Positions 27,696 through 36,800 of a DNA stretch of 64,000 nt are shown in pieces. Below the pieces are notes generated by a model, which ran no database searches, was not told where the DNA came from, and saw only the letters and a list, made by a program, of their open reading frames with translations. The DNA comes from Streptomyces liliiviolaceus (GTDB lineage: Bacteria; Actinomycetota; Actinomycetes; Streptomycetales; Streptomycetaceae), in NCBI RefSeq assembly GCF_018070025.1, contig NZ_JAGPYQ010000001.1, positions 6,262,001 to 6,326,000 of the forward strand, written 5' to 3'. The position numbers and the translations under genes were made by a program. Every line of letters begins with the position of its first letter. The first letter of the stretch is position 1.

Positions 27696-28966
27696 GCCTT
27701 GATCAGCCCGGCGCCGTGCAGGGCGTCGGCCGCGACGACGACGGCGCTGAACGGCAGCTGCGACCGTTCGGCGATGTCCAGCAGACTGTGCTCGCCGTCG
27801 GAGAGGCTGAGCACCCAGAGCATGGCCATCTGGGCCTGCTTGGCGTCACTGCGGCCACCGAGCGAGTCGTACAGCCCGCGCCGCCCCAGCTGTGGTTCGC
27901 CGTAGGGGCTGAGGTTGACGTAGCTGCGGTTGCGGTCGAGCACGGCGAAGGCCTCGCGGCAGACGGCGAGGGTGTCCTCCATCGCCTCCGGGGAGACGAA
28001 GTCCGGGTTGTCCCCCGAGGTGTGGTACTCGGGGTAGCCGGCGTACGGGGTCCGGCTGAGCGAGCCCACTCCGAGGTTGAACCCGGGTGAGCAGTACTGC
28101 CGCTCGTCGTAGCCGTACGGGGTGAACTCGTGGATCAGGTGCGGGCGTTCGGACGCGGTCAGTACGTGTCGCAGCACGCGGTCGATCTCCGCGTCGCCGC
28201 GCCTGCTCCGCTTGTAGTTCAACTGCCCCGAGTCCCCGGCGCAGGCCAGCACGAGCCCGTGCTTGACCCGCTCGATCCGCTCGGCGTTGCGGGCCAGCCA
28301 GGTGATCGCCCCGACGGTGCCCGGCGCGAAGATGAACCGGTAGGTGTAGTACGGGGTCGTCTCCGCCAGGGCCCGGGCCAGGTAGGTCGCCACCGCGACG
28401 CCCGCCAGGTTGTCGTTGGCCAGCGACGGGTGGCAGACGTGGCAGGAGACGATCACCTCGTCGGAGACCTGCCCCGGGACGACGTGCTCGGCGTAGGTGA
28501 GGTGTCCGTCGGCGAGCGTCGAGTCGATGCGGACCTCGTAGTCGCCGTCCGGCAGCCCGTCCAGGGTTTCCTGGGACAGGCAGAAGCCCCACTTCGGCTC
28601 GTAGTAGCTCGTGCGGTACGGAATCAGGGCCGGCTGGTCCGGCAGGGTGTACAGGTGCTCGCGCAGCTCGGACAGCGGCATGGTGGCGGACACCGGGACG
28701 CTGTAGCCGAGCACGTGCAGGCTCGACGCGGCGAAGTCCACGACCCGGTTGCCCGCGCCGTCGGCGATGTAGGCGTCCCGGATGTTCCACTCCTGCGGGA
28801 CCGTCCAGTCCAGCACCTGCGTCCCGGTCGGCACCTCGTGCACCTGCAGCGGAACGTACTCATCGACGATGTCCAGGGTGGCGCGCACCCCGTCGCCGGT
28901 GATGCTCCGGCAGAGCGGGTACAGCCGTTCCACCAGCGCGTGCATCTCCTCGCCGGGCGTGCTCAT
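27692..28966 (-). CDS. DUF4910-family protein with an M28-like aminopeptidase core
   Basis: A 424-aa protein. The main part resembles zinc aminopeptidases of the M28 type: VIVSCHVCHPSLANDNLAGV supplies the first metal-binding His and Asp, CSPGFNLGVGSLSRTP and YPEYHTSGDNPDFVSPEAM follow. The C-terminal ~70 residues (SLLDIAERSQLPFSAVVVAA) look like a winged helix. Such DUF4910 proteins are usually found in sugar-tailoring gene clusters, but the reaction has, to my knowledge, not been settled. A hydrolytic or transfer step on an aminoacyl or acylamino sugar is possible. It is embedded in the operon by 4-bp overlaps on both sides. Confidence 0.82.
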   Translation of the reverse strand: MSTPGEEMHALVERLYPLCRSITGDGVRATLDIVDEYVPLQVHEVPTGTQVLDWTVPQEWNIRDAYIADGAGNRVVDFAASSLHVLGYSVPVSATMPLSELREHLYTLPDQPALIPYRTSYYEPKWGFCLSQETLDGLPDGDYEVRIDSTLADGHLTYAEHVVPGQVSDEVIVSCHVCHPSLANDNLAGVAVATYLARALAETTPYYTYRFIFAPGTVGAITWLARNAERIERVKHGLVLACAGDSGQLNYKRSRRGDAEIDRVLRHVLTASERPHLIHEFTPYGYDERQYCSPGFNLGVGSLSRTPYAGYPEYHTSGDNPDFVSPEAMEDTLAVCREAFAVLDRNRSYVNLSPYGEPQLGRRGLYDSLGGRSDAKQAQMAMLWVLSLSDGEHSLLDIAERSQLPFSAVVVAADALHGAGLIKA

Positions 28967-29988
28967 CGGCGCCACCGCAGGGTGTCGTCGACGGAGCCGG
29001 CCTCGGAGGCCGCGCGCAGCACGGCGAGGCGGGTGAAGCGCCGGTCGAAGTCCTCCTTGGTCAGCCCGTGTTTGCGGTAGGCGTCGGCGAGTTCGTGGGC
29101 GCCCTGCCGCACCGTCCACTCGCAGTCGAAGCCGGGGATCGCGGCACGGAAACGGGAGAAGTCCACGCGGTACGAGCGCGGGTCGGCGCCGTTCTCGCCG
29201 GTGATCCGCACCTTCGAGCCGGTGACCGCCTCGGCGACCTGTTCGGCGATCTCGGCGACCGTGACGTTGTTGACCTCGCTGCCGATGTTGAACGCGCGGT
29301 CGTGCACGGCCTCCCGGGGCGCGGTCAGCGCCGCCGTGAAGGCGCGGGCGATGTCGGCGGCGTGCACCAGCGGGCGCCAGGGCGTGCCGTCGGAGAGGAC
29401 CAGCACCTCGCCGGACAGGAGCGCGTGGCCCACGAGGTTGTTCAGCACGATGTCGGCGCGCAGCCGGGGCGAGTAGCCGAAGGCGGTGGCGTTGCGCATG
29501 AACACGGGGCTGAAGTCGTCGTCGGCGAGCGCGTGCAGGTCGTCCTCGACCCGCACCTTGGACTCCGCGTACGGCGTCACGGGGCGCAACGGGGCGTCCT
29601 CGGCGACGAGTTCGCCGCCGCCGGCCGCGCCGTAGACCGAGCAGGTGGACGCGTACAGGAAGCGCCGCACCCCGGCCTCGCGGGCCAGCCGGGCCAGTCG
29701 TACGGAGGCGTGGTGGTTGATGTCGTAGGTGAGGTCCGGTGCCAGCGCTCCCAGCGGGTCGTTGGAGAGCGCGGCCAGGTGGATCACGACGTCCACCCCG
29801 GCCACGTGCTCGGCCGTGACGTCGCGCAGGTCCACCCGGTGCCCCCGCGGGTCGTCGGGCTGCGGGCCGAGGACGCAGTCGGCGAACAGGCCGGCGTCGA
29901 GACCGACGACCTCGTGCCCGGCGGCGGCGAGGACCGGGGCCATCACGGTGCCCAGGTAGCCCTGGTGGCCGGTCAGCAGTACGCGCAC
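28963..29988 (-). CDS. NAD(P)-dependent sugar epimerase/dehydratase (extended SDR)
   Basis: This 341-aa extended short-chain dehydrogenase starts MRVLLTGHQGYLGTVMAPVL, with the GxxGxxG cofactor motif, has VDVVIHLAALSNDP, the catalytic YASTCSVYG serine/threonine region and Tyr-x3-Lys as YAESK. The middle PWRPLVHAADIARA and FNIGSEVNNVTV blocks are typical of nucleotide-sugar enzymes. It may be a 4,6-dehydratase, a 4-ketoreductase or an epimerase; sequence alone does not decide. Next to the cytidylyltransferase and C-methyltransferase genes it probably modifies the same activated sugar. It overlaps the DUF4910 gene by 4 bp and follows the PIG-L gene by 3 nt. Confidence 0.9.
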   Translation of the reverse strand: MRVLLTGHQGYLGTVMAPVLAAAGHEVVGLDAGLFADCVLGPQPDDPRGHRVDLRDVTAEHVAGVDVVIHLAALSNDPLGALAPDLTYDINHHASVRLARLAREAGVRRFLYASTCSVYGAAGGGELVAEDAPLRPVTPYAESKVRVEDDLHALADDDFSPVFMRNATAFGYSPRLRADIVLNNLVGHALLSGEVLVLSDGTPWRPLVHAADIARAFTAALTAPREAVHDRAFNIGSEVNNVTVAEIAEQVAEAVTGSKVRITGENGADPRSYRVDFSRFRAAIPGFDCEWTVRQGAHELADAYRKHGLTKEDFDRRFTRLAVLRAASEAGSVDDTLRWRR

Positions 29989-29991
29989 GGT

Positions 29992-30669
29992 TCATTCCCC
30001 CAGTGGTGAAGTGCCCAGGTCTGAAGTGCCCAGGTCGAGCGTGAGTTTGTGGACGGCGAACGCCTCGGCGTAGCGGGCGTGGCATTCGATGCCGCGGATG
30101 CGTGCGAGGCCGAGGAAGGCCTCCCGGTCGTACCAGGGCCGGTGGCGCTGCGAGGAATAGTGCTCCTGCAGCAGCCGCACCTTCTGTTCGGCGGTGTCGG
30201 GCGTCAGCGGCTGGTACGCCGCCATCCGGCCGAGGTCGCCGTCCCATTTGACGATCTCGTAGCCGAGTACGAGGTGGTCGCGGAAGGCGGTGGGCAGCAG
30301 TCGCGCCAGGCCGCGGTGGTCCTGGTGCGCGTCGTCGGTGCGCGGCGCGAGGACCAGGTCCGGGTCGGTGCGCGCGCGTAGTTCCTCGACGGCGGCCTTG
30401 GCCTCCTCCCACTGCGCGGGCAGCCGGCCGTCGGCCAGTTTGAGCACGGTCAGCCGCAGGTCGGCGCCGGGGCAGAAGGCTTCGAGCGCGGCCCGCTCCT
30501 CCTGTTCGCGTTCGCTCCCGCCACCGGTGAGCACGAGCGCGTCGACGCGCAGGCCGGGCCGGGCGAGGCACATGGTCAGCAGGGTGCCGCCGGCGCCGAT
30601 GGCGATGTCGTCGCAGTGGGCGCCCACCGCGACGATCCGGTCCAGGCGTCCGGACCCGAGCCCGATCAC
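29992..30669 (-). CDS. PIG-L-family N-deacetylase-like protein
   Basis: A 225-aa zinc hydrolase of the PIG-L/LmbE fold. The metal site is formed by VAVGAHCDDIAIGAGGTLL (AHxDD) near residues 12-30 and DDAHQDHRGLARLLP further on. Relatives remove acetyl groups from N-acetylglucosamine-type substrates. In this operon it could deacetylate an N-acetylated sugar, or a sugar moiety handled with the DUF4910 protein. The GTG at 30669 overlaps the stop of the cytidylyltransferase gene (GTGA), which supports this start over the longer open frame. The C terminus ends in a small repeat, LGTSDLGTSPLGE. Confidence 0.86.
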   Translation of the reverse strand: MIGLGSGRLDRIVAVGAHCDDIAIGAGGTLLTMCLARPGLRVDALVLTGGGSEREQEERAALEAFCPGADLRLTVLKLADGRLPAQWEEAKAAVEELRARTDPDLVLAPRTDDAHQDHRGLARLLPTAFRDHLVLGYEIVKWDGDLGRMAAYQPLTPDTAEQKVRLLQEHYSSQRHRPWYDREAFLGLARIRGIECHARYAEAFAVHKLTLDLGTSDLGTSPLGE

Positions 30670-31475
30670 GCGCTGCCCACTCTGGTGCCCGCCCGTGCGC
30701 CGTCGCTCTCCCAGACGGCCCATGGGCGGTCGCCCCGGGCGTAGGCCTCGTCGAGGGCGGCCTTCTCCTTGACGGTGTCGGTCGGCTTCCAGAATCCCCG
30801 GTGCTGGTGCGCCACCAGCCGTCCCTGCTTGGCCAGTTGGCCGCAGCCGTCGGCGACCAGATCGCCGCCCTCCGGGATGTGGTCGAAGATCTCCTGGCGG
30901 AGCACGAAGTAGCCGCCGTTCTCCCACAGCGGCATGTCGCTCACCGCGGTGATGCCTCCCACCAGGCCGTCCTCGCCGAGGTCGACGCAGTGGAACGAGG
31001 ACTGCGGCGGCACCACCATCATCGACGCGCCCGCGTCACGGCGGGCGAACTGGTCGATCATCTGGGGCAGGGGTGCGTCGGTGAGCACGTCGGCGTAGTT
31101 GGCGAGGAACATCTCGTCGCCGTCGAGGTGGTGCCGTACCCGGCGCAGCCGCTCCCCGATCGGTGACTCGATGCCGGTCTGCGCGAACGTGATCGTCCAG
31201 TCGGCTATGTCGGTGGACAGCAACTCGGTCCGTCCCTGGCGCAGGACGAAGTCGTTGGACGTCGTCTCCTCGTAGTTGAGGAAGAAGTCCTTGATGTGGT
31301 GGGCCCCGTAGCCGAGGCAGAGGATGAACTCGGTGTGTCCGAAGTACGCGTAGTAGCGCATGACGTGCCAGATCAGCGGCCGGGGGCCGACCATGGCCAT
31401 CGGCTTGGGCGTGTCGTCGGAGGCTCCGTTGCGCATGCGCAGTCCGTAACCGCCGCAGAACAGAACGACCTTCAT
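30666..31475 (-). CDS. rfbF: Sugar-1-phosphate cytidylyltransferase, RfbF-like
   Basis: The 269-aa protein has the RfbF pattern: VVLFCGGYGLRMRNGASDDT with the nucleotide loop, PKPMAMVGPRPLIWHVMRYY, FILCLGYGAHHIKDFFLNYE, GERLRRVRHHLDGDEMFLAN and the C-terminal RGFWKPTDTVKEK. RfbF makes CDP-glucose from CTP and glucose 1-phosphate, the entry point to CDP-3,6-dideoxy and branched-chain sugars. No clear CDP-glucose 4,6-dehydratase gene (rfbG) is in the operon, so either the SDR at 28963 does that job or it is encoded elsewhere. It lies 13 nt after the methyltransferase stop. Confidence 0.88.
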   Translation of the reverse strand: MKVVLFCGGYGLRMRNGASDDTPKPMAMVGPRPLIWHVMRYYAYFGHTEFILCLGYGAHHIKDFFLNYEETTSNDFVLRQGRTELLSTDIADWTITFAQTGIESPIGERLRRVRHHLDGDEMFLANYADVLTDAPLPQMIDQFARRDAGASMMVVPPQSSFHCVDLGEDGLVGGITAVSDMPLWENGGYFVLRQEIFDHIPEGGDLVADGCGQLAKQGRLVAHQHRGFWKPTDTVKEKAALDEAYARGDRPWAVWESDGARAGTRVGSA

Positions 31476-31488
31476 GCTGCAATCTCCT

Positions 31489-32745
31489 TCACGACGCGTC
31501 CTCGACGGCCTTGAGTTCCGGTATGACGATGCTGAGTTCCGGTATGGGGAAGACCAGCCGGCCGCCCCACTCGTGCACGAAGGACAACTGCTCGACCAGT
31601 TCGGTGCGCAGGTTCCACGGCAGGACGAGCACGTAGTCGGGCTTGTCGGCGGCGATCTGCTCGGGCGCCAGGATCGGGATGCGGGTGCCCGGGGTGAACC
31701 TGCCGTGCTTGTACGGGTTGCGGTCGACGGTGTACGCGAGCAGGTCGGGCCGGATGCCGCAGTGGTTGAGCAGGGTGTTGCCCTTGCCGGGGGCGCCGTA
31801 GCCGACGACCGTCTCGCCGCGCTCGGCGGCCTCGATGAGGAACTTCAACAGGTCCCGGCGGACCTTGGCGACCCGGGCGGAGAACTCGGTGTACCCGGAC
31901 AGCTCCTGGAGTCCGGCGGCCTTCTCCCTGGCCAGGACGTCGGCCACCCGCTGCGACGGCTCGCCCGCCACCTCGGCGGGGCGGGCATGGAGCCGGATGG
32001 AGCCGCCGTGGGTGGGCAGCAACTCGACGTCCACGAGAGCGAGTCCGCCGCTGGCAAGGGCCCGGATCGCGGACGCGACCGTGTAGTACTGGAAGTGCTC
32101 GTGGTAGATCGTGTCGTACTGGTTGTCCTCGATGAGGGTCAGCAGGTGCTGCACCTCGATGGAGACCCAGCCGTCGTCGGCGACCAGGGCGCGCAGCCCC
32201 TGGGTGAAGCCGACCACGTCGGGGATGTGCGCGTACACGTTGTTGGCGACGACCAGGTCCGCCGGGCCGTGCTCGGCGCGGACGGCGGCGCCGGTCTCCG
32301 GGGACAGGAACTCCGTGAGCGTGGGCACGCCCGCGTCCCGTGCGGCGGCGCCGACGTTCACCGACGGCTCGATGCCCAGGCAGCGGATCCCCCGGTCCAC
32401 CACGTGCTTGAGCAGATATCCGTCGTTGCTCGCGACCTCGACCACGAACGCGTCGGGGCCGAGGCCCACGCGCTCCACGGAGTCGGCGACGAAGGTCCGC
32501 GCGTGCTCCACCCAGGAGGTCGAGAAGGAGGAGAAGTACGCGTACTCCTTGAAGGTGTCCTCCGGGGTGATCAGCGGAGGGATCTGCGCGAGCCAGCAGT
32601 CGGTGCAGACCCGCAGGTGCAGCGGGTACGCGGGCTCCGGTTCGTCCAGTTGTTCCGCGGCGAGGAAGCTCTCGCACGGCGGGGTCGCTCCCAGGTCGAC
32701 GACGCTTTCGAGCGCCGCCGAGCCGCAGAGTCGGCATCGTGTCAT
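31489..32745 (-). CDS. Sugar C-methyltransferase (TylCIII/NovU type)
   Basis: This 418-aa protein has the three-part build of SAM-dependent sugar C-methyltransferases. An N-terminal zinc site is formed by CRLCGSAALESVV and LRVCTDCWLAQIP. The central SAM domain has VVEVASNDGYLLKHV, VVANNVYAHIPDV and the His-rich YHEHFQYYTVASA. A C-terminal nucleotide-sugar domain includes VVGYGAPGKGNTLLNHCGI. In studied relatives the methyl group goes to C3 of a 4-keto-6-deoxy sugar. This predicts a branched-chain sugar in the polymer. The ATG at 32745 overlaps the upstream glycosyltransferase stop. Confidence 0.93.
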   Translation of the reverse strand: MTRCRLCGSAALESVVDLGATPPCESFLAAEQLDEPEPAYPLHLRVCTDCWLAQIPPLITPEDTFKEYAYFSSFSTSWVEHARTFVADSVERVGLGPDAFVVEVASNDGYLLKHVVDRGIRCLGIEPSVNVGAAARDAGVPTLTEFLSPETGAAVRAEHGPADLVVANNVYAHIPDVVGFTQGLRALVADDGWVSIEVQHLLTLIEDNQYDTIYHEHFQYYTVASAIRALASGGLALVDVELLPTHGGSIRLHARPAEVAGEPSQRVADVLAREKAAGLQELSGYTEFSARVAKVRRDLLKFLIEAAERGETVVGYGAPGKGNTLLNHCGIRPDLLAYTVDRNPYKHGRFTPGTRIPILAPEQIAADKPDYVLVLPWNLRTELVEQLSFVHEWGGRLVFPIPELSIVIPELKAVEDAS

Positions 32746-34016
32746 CTACTGCCCCCATCCCGCTCGCGCTGGTGCCCCCGGCGCGAGCCAGTGTTTCCCT
32801 CACGTAGCGGCGGCGGGCCGTCCCCGCCGCCGGACCGGCCCGCGATCGCGGAGCGGTACCCCTCCACCAGGCGTTCGAGGCCGACGGCCGGGCTGAAGCC
32901 CTGCTCGTACCGGCGCCGGGCCGCCCGGCCCATTTCCTGGTTGCGCTCCTGTCCGGCCGTGATCCGGCGCAGGCAGGAGGCGAGCGAGGCGGGTTCGCCC
33001 GGCCGGTGCAGCAGCCCGCTCACCCCGTCCTCGACGAGTTCGACGAACGCTCCGTGGGCGGCGGCCACGGTCGGGACCCCGGCCGCCATGGCCTCCACGA
33101 CCACCAGGCCGAACGCCTCAAGCCAGGTCGAGGGGGCCACCACGGCGACCGACCGCGCGATGGCCTGCCGGCACCGGGCGGGGTCGTACAGGCCGACGTA
33201 GCGCACGTCGTCCCGGTCGGCCGCCCAGGCGGTCACCTCGGCCTCCAGCGGTCCCGTGCCGGCGATCATCAGCGGTACGCCCACCCCGCCGTCCGCCGCG
33301 AGCTCGTCCCACGCGGCCATCAGCAGCCGTACGCCCTTGGCCTCCGCGAGGCGGCCGAGATAGAGCAGGTGCTCGCCCGCGCCCGTGCGGCGGACGTCCG
33401 GTTCGGGCACGAAGTTGTGCTTCACCGCGAGGCGTTCGGCGGGCATCCCGGACCGCACCAGGACGTCGCGCTGCGCGGCGGAGATGCAGAAGAACCGCTC
33501 CACGCCGGACCACCACCGCCGCCGGTTGACCGACAGGCTGACCGCGAGCGGCACGGTCGCCAGGCGGGAGCCGCGGTAGCAGCCGTGCCGGACGGCGGGC
33601 AGCGGCGACGAGCCGACGCACTCGGTGCAGGGCCTGCCGTCCCGCTGGAGCGTGCCGGGCGGGCAGACCTGGGTGTAGTTGTGCAGCGTGGCGACGGCGG
33701 GCACGCCCGCGTCGGCGCAGGCGGCGAGCACCGCGGGCGACAGGAGCGGGAACACGTTGTGGATGTGCACCACGTCCGGCCGCTCGGCCCGGAGCCGGTC
33801 GGCCAGCTCCGAGCGGACCGCCGGGTTCCACGGCACCAGGAGCGGCAGCGCCGCCTTGCCCAGCAGGGACCGGCCGGCGATGTCGTCGCTGCGCCGCTCG
33901 AACACCTCGACCCGGTGGCCGGCCGCGCGCAGCAGCTCGGCCTCCTGGTCCACGACGTTGTTCTCCCCGCTCGGCTGTGCCGAGTTGTAGCGGTTGTGCA
34001 CCACGAGGACACGCAT
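32742..34016 (-). CDS. Glycosyltransferase family 4
   Basis: A 424-aa GT-B glycosyltransferase. The N-terminal domain starts MRVLVVHNRYNSAQPSGENN and holds VVHIHNVFPLLSP and LHNYTQVCPPGTLQRDG, with several cysteines (CPPG, CTEC) that form a knuckle also seen in other GT4 members. The donor-binding half has LLYLGRLAEAKGVRLLM and STWLEAFGLVVVEAMAAGVP. The ATG at 34016 is preceded by a full GGAGGTGA site, whose TGA is the stop codon of the O-antigen ligase gene. Its 3' end overlaps the methyltransferase by 4 bp. The donor sugar cannot be predicted. Confidence 0.92.
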   Translation of the reverse strand: MRVLVVHNRYNSAQPSGENNVVDQEAELLRAAGHRVEVFERRSDDIAGRSLLGKAALPLLVPWNPAVRSELADRLRAERPDVVHIHNVFPLLSPAVLAACADAGVPAVATLHNYTQVCPPGTLQRDGRPCTECVGSSPLPAVRHGCYRGSRLATVPLAVSLSVNRRRWWSGVERFFCISAAQRDVLVRSGMPAERLAVKHNFVPEPDVRRTGAGEHLLYLGRLAEAKGVRLLMAAWDELAADGGVGVPLMIAGTGPLEAEVTAWAADRDDVRYVGLYDPARCRQAIARSVAVVAPSTWLEAFGLVVVEAMAAGVPTVAAAHGAFVELVEDGVSGLLHRPGEPASLASCLRRITAGQERNQEMGRAARRRYEQGFSPAVGLERLVEGYRSAIAGRSGGGDGPPPLREGNTGSRRGHQRERDGGSR

Positions 34017-34024
34017 GGTCGAGG

Positions 34025-35260
34025 TCACCTCCCCTCCTTGGCCCAGCGCGGGACATGTCGTCTGGGGACTACGGGCTTCAACGGGGGCGCCGGCGGCGCG
34101 GGAACCGCCAACAGGGAGGCGGCCAGGGCCAGATGGAGCAGATACGGCGAGGCGTCGCCGAGGCCCGCCTCGGTGTACGACGCGATCGCGCAGTAGCTGA
34201 TCAGGAAGATCGCGCAGGCCCTGGGCAGCGAAGGCGGTCGCAGCAGCGCGACCCCGCCCAGCACGGCGAAGACGGCAGCGACGAGGGTGACGCCGATCCA
34301 GCCCTGCTCGTGGTAGACGGCCAGCCAGCTGTTGTCGATGGGCAGTCCGCCGAACGACTTGTCGCCCAGGCCCATGCCGAACAGCTTCTCCCCGACCGTC
34401 CGGGGTTCCGCCAGCAGGGCGTCCCAGACCTTGGCCCGGCCGGTGAGGCTGGTGAGGTTCTCCTGGCTCTGGCCGCGCAGGAACCAGGTCCGCAGCGCGG
34501 AGGCGAACCCCACCGCGGCCACCACGGCGACGAGCACCGCCCAGGTGAAGAAGCGGCGGGCGGCGGCGCTGGTCAGGACGAGCGAACCGATCGCCAGCAC
34601 CAGCCCGATGAGCATGCCGATGGTGGCCGTGCGGGTGTGGGTCAGCGCGAGCAGGACCAGTGAGGGCACGATGACGACCGTCGCGCTGGTCCGGTCGGCC
34701 CGGCGGCCCAGGACGAGCAGCACGGTGAGCCCGATGATCACCGCCGCGTACTGGCCGATCTGTGGCGGGGTGAGCGGCCACAGGGCGCCGACCAGCCGTC
34801 CGCCGTACAGCTCGGGCATGGCCGCGCCCGGGGAGACGATCAGCCCGGCGGCGACCGACCCGAGCACCGCGAAGTACATCCGGATGTGGTGCCGTACGAA
34901 GGTCAGGTCGCCGTCCCACCAGCGGCTGAGCAGCCACAGCGTGCCGACGAAGAGGGCCAGCCGGGTGCAGCGGAACAACGCGCCGAGCCCGGACTCCAGT
35001 TGGAGGCTGGAGATCAGGCTGGGCACCAGCAGCAGGGTGAGCAGGAGCACGAAGGCGCTGGCCCGGATGCGCAGCCGGAGATTGAGCGCGAGCGCCAGCG
35101 TGAACGCGGCCACCAGCGCGCCCATGGTGACCAGCTGGATGAGCGAGCGCGGCAGCGGGACGATGGTCTTCGCCCCCGCGGAGCCCAGCGTGTTGAGGAT
35201 CAGCAGTCCCCAGACGACGCCGACGAGCTTCGGTGTGCCGCTCCTCAGGTCCTCGGTCAT
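34025..35260 (-). CDS. O-antigen ligase / Wzy-like polymerase family membrane protein
   Basis: An ~411-aa membrane protein with about 10-12 hydrophobic segments. The conserved part of the Wzy_C/O-antigen ligase family is the large outer loop between GRAKVWDALLAEPRTVGEK and GLPIDNSWLAVYHEQGWIG. The THTRTATIGMLIGLVLA segment is also typical. With the Wzx and Wzz-like proteins in the same operon, a role as repeat-unit polymerase is more likely than ligase. I prefer ATG 35260, which has GGTGA 5 nt upstream, made partly from the upstream stop codon. GTG 35269 is in frame and would overlap the beta-helix gene by 8 bp. Confidence 0.85.
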   Translation of the reverse strand: MTEDLRSGTPKLVGVVWGLLILNTLGSAGAKTIVPLPRSLIQLVTMGALVAAFTLALALNLRLRIRASAFVLLLTLLLVPSLISSLQLESGLGALFRCTRLALFVGTLWLLSRWWDGDLTFVRHHIRMYFAVLGSVAAGLIVSPGAAMPELYGGRLVGALWPLTPPQIGQYAAVIIGLTVLLVLGRRADRTSATVVIVPSLVLLALTHTRTATIGMLIGLVLAIGSLVLTSAAARRFFTWAVLVAVVAAVGFASALRTWFLRGQSQENLTSLTGRAKVWDALLAEPRTVGEKLFGMGLGDKSFGGLPIDNSWLAVYHEQGWIGVTLVAAVFAVLGGVALLRPPSLPRACAIFLISYCAIASYTEAGLGDASPYLLHLALAASLLAVPAPPAPPLKPVVPRRHVPRWAKEGR

Positions 35261-35261
35261 C

Positions 35262-36785
35262 TCAGTCACCGGCCTGCGGGTCGAGGGTGCTGCCGGTGTC
35301 CTGCCGGTAGGGCGTGTCCTGCCACTGGCCGAAGTCGAGCACCTGGCTGGGGTCGTGGGCGACGAACTGCCAGGGTCCGACGTACACGTTGTCGTGCCAG
35401 CGGTTGTGCTGCCTGCGGGTGATGGCCTCGGCCACCTTCTCGCCCTTGTACGGCGACCACTTCGGGTAGGTGCCGTAGTTGGACAGCACCGCCATGCGGT
35501 CGCACTTCGCGGTGCACTTGACGACGGACTTGTCCAGCGTGAAGCGGTTGTCGTGGATGTCCACGCGCTGGGTCTTCCACCGGCAGTCCCCGTACAGCGG
35601 TGCTTTTGCGATCGCGGGCCGTACGCAGCGGTCGGTGTCCCGCGTCAGCAGGGTGCAGTCGCCGGACGAGGTGTTGGCGGGGCTGTTGCAGAACCGGTCG
35701 GCGTTCTCCCACAGGGTGATGCCGGACCAGTTGTCCTCCAGTACGTTCCCGTAGATCTCGATCTTGTCCGTGCGGGCGCGGACCCGGGGTTCGCCGCCGG
35801 ACTCGGACAGGTAGACGGTCGCGAAGGGGAAGCTGTCGCCGCTCTCGGCGTATCTGCGGCCCTCGACCCAGTTGTTCCGCCGGATGGTGTTCTTCCGGAT
35901 GACCGCGTTGTAGCTGGTCTCGTACATCAGCGCGGCGCCGTCGTTGTCCTCAAGGACGTTGTCCTCGATGCGGAAGTCGTTGTTGTTGGTGTCCGCCCAC
36001 AGTCCGGCGCCGCGGTTGTCGTGCACCCAGTTGCCGCGGATGTCGGCGCCGTCGACGGCCCAGAACTTGATGCCTCCGGTGCAGCCGCAGCCCTCGCGCC
36101 GCCGCTCCCAGTCGCCGGTGTTGTTGCCCGTGATCTCGTTGCCCTCGACGACCAGGTCCTTGAGGGTGTCGCCGGACTTGTAGGCGTTCATGCCGTACTG
36201 GCCGTTGTCCCGCAGGCAGCTGGCGCGGACCTGCTGGCGGGCTCCGGCCATCAGCCCGGCGCCGGAGTTGCGCTGGATCGTGGCGTGCTCGATCACCCAT
36301 CCGTCGGCCGAGTCGTGGTTGACCACGCCCTCGTCGTGCGGCGCGACGAAGTTCTGCACGGTCAGATGGCGGATGGTGACGTCACGGGCGGTGCCGCCGA
36401 ACGCGTACTGGTTGGTCCTGCGGCCGTCGAGGACCGCGCCCGGCGCGCCGAGGTAGCGGTCCCCCTTCTTGGGGATGACCTGCGCGTAACGGTCCGCTTC
36501 GAGTCGGTGCGTGCCCGGCTTCAGCCAGAACGTGGTGTTCGGCGGGCTGCTCTTGGTCCTGGCGGCCAGGTCGCCGGTCTTCGCGGGGTCGACCGTCACC
36601 GCTCCCGCCGGTGCCTTCGCCGGCCCGGCCGCGGGCTTGGCGCACACGCCCGCCACGGACCGGGCGCCGGACGTGGACGGCGCGGCGGTCGGTTCCGACG
36701 GGGCGTCCGGCGTGTTCATGCAGCCGGTCGCCAGCACGGCCAGCGCCGCCAACGGCAACGCCCGCCTCCGCCACTTGAATCGCAC
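35262..36785 (-). CDS. Right-handed parallel beta-helix lipoprotein
   Basis: A 507-aa exported lipoprotein. The N terminus is MRFKWRRRALPLAALAVLAT followed by GC, a lipobox with Cys22 as the lipidated residue, then a Pro/Ser/Ala-rich linker. From residue ~125 onward repeated short strands with Asn and Asp turns occur (VTIRHLTVQNFV, WVIEHATIQRNSGAGLM, LVVEGNEITGNNTG, FRIEDNVLEDNDGAALMYE, VIRKNTIRRNNW, IEIYGNVLEDNWSG), as in beta-helix polysaccharide lyases and C5-epimerases. Such a fold next to an AlgD-like enzyme and a heparinase/alginate-lyase homologue suggests cutting, trimming or epimerising the polymer at the cell surface. No catalytic residues can be assigned. The GTG at 36785 has a GGAGGAA site. 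Confidence 0.87.
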   Translation of the reverse strand: MRFKWRRRALPLAALAVLATGCMNTPDAPSEPTAAPSTSGARSVAGVCAKPAAGPAKAPAGAVTVDPAKTGDLAARTKSSPPNTTFWLKPGTHRLEADRYAQVIPKKGDRYLGAPGAVLDGRRTNQYAFGGTARDVTIRHLTVQNFVAPHDEGVVNHDSADGWVIEHATIQRNSGAGLMAGARQQVRASCLRDNGQYGMNAYKSGDTLKDLVVEGNEITGNNTGDWERRREGCGCTGGIKFWAVDGADIRGNWVHDNRGAGLWADTNNNDFRIEDNVLEDNDGAALMYETSYNAVIRKNTIRRNNWVEGRRYAESGDSFPFATVYLSESGGEPRVRARTDKIEIYGNVLEDNWSGITLWENADRFCNSPANTSSGDCTLLTRDTDRCVRPAIAKAPLYGDCRWKTQRVDIHDNRFTLDKSVVKCTAKCDRMAVLSNYGTYPKWSPYKGEKVAEAITRRQHNRWHDNVYVGPWQFVAHDPSQVLDFGQWQDTPYRQDTGSTLDPQAGD

Positions 36786-36800
36786 GCTTCCTCCCCCTTT

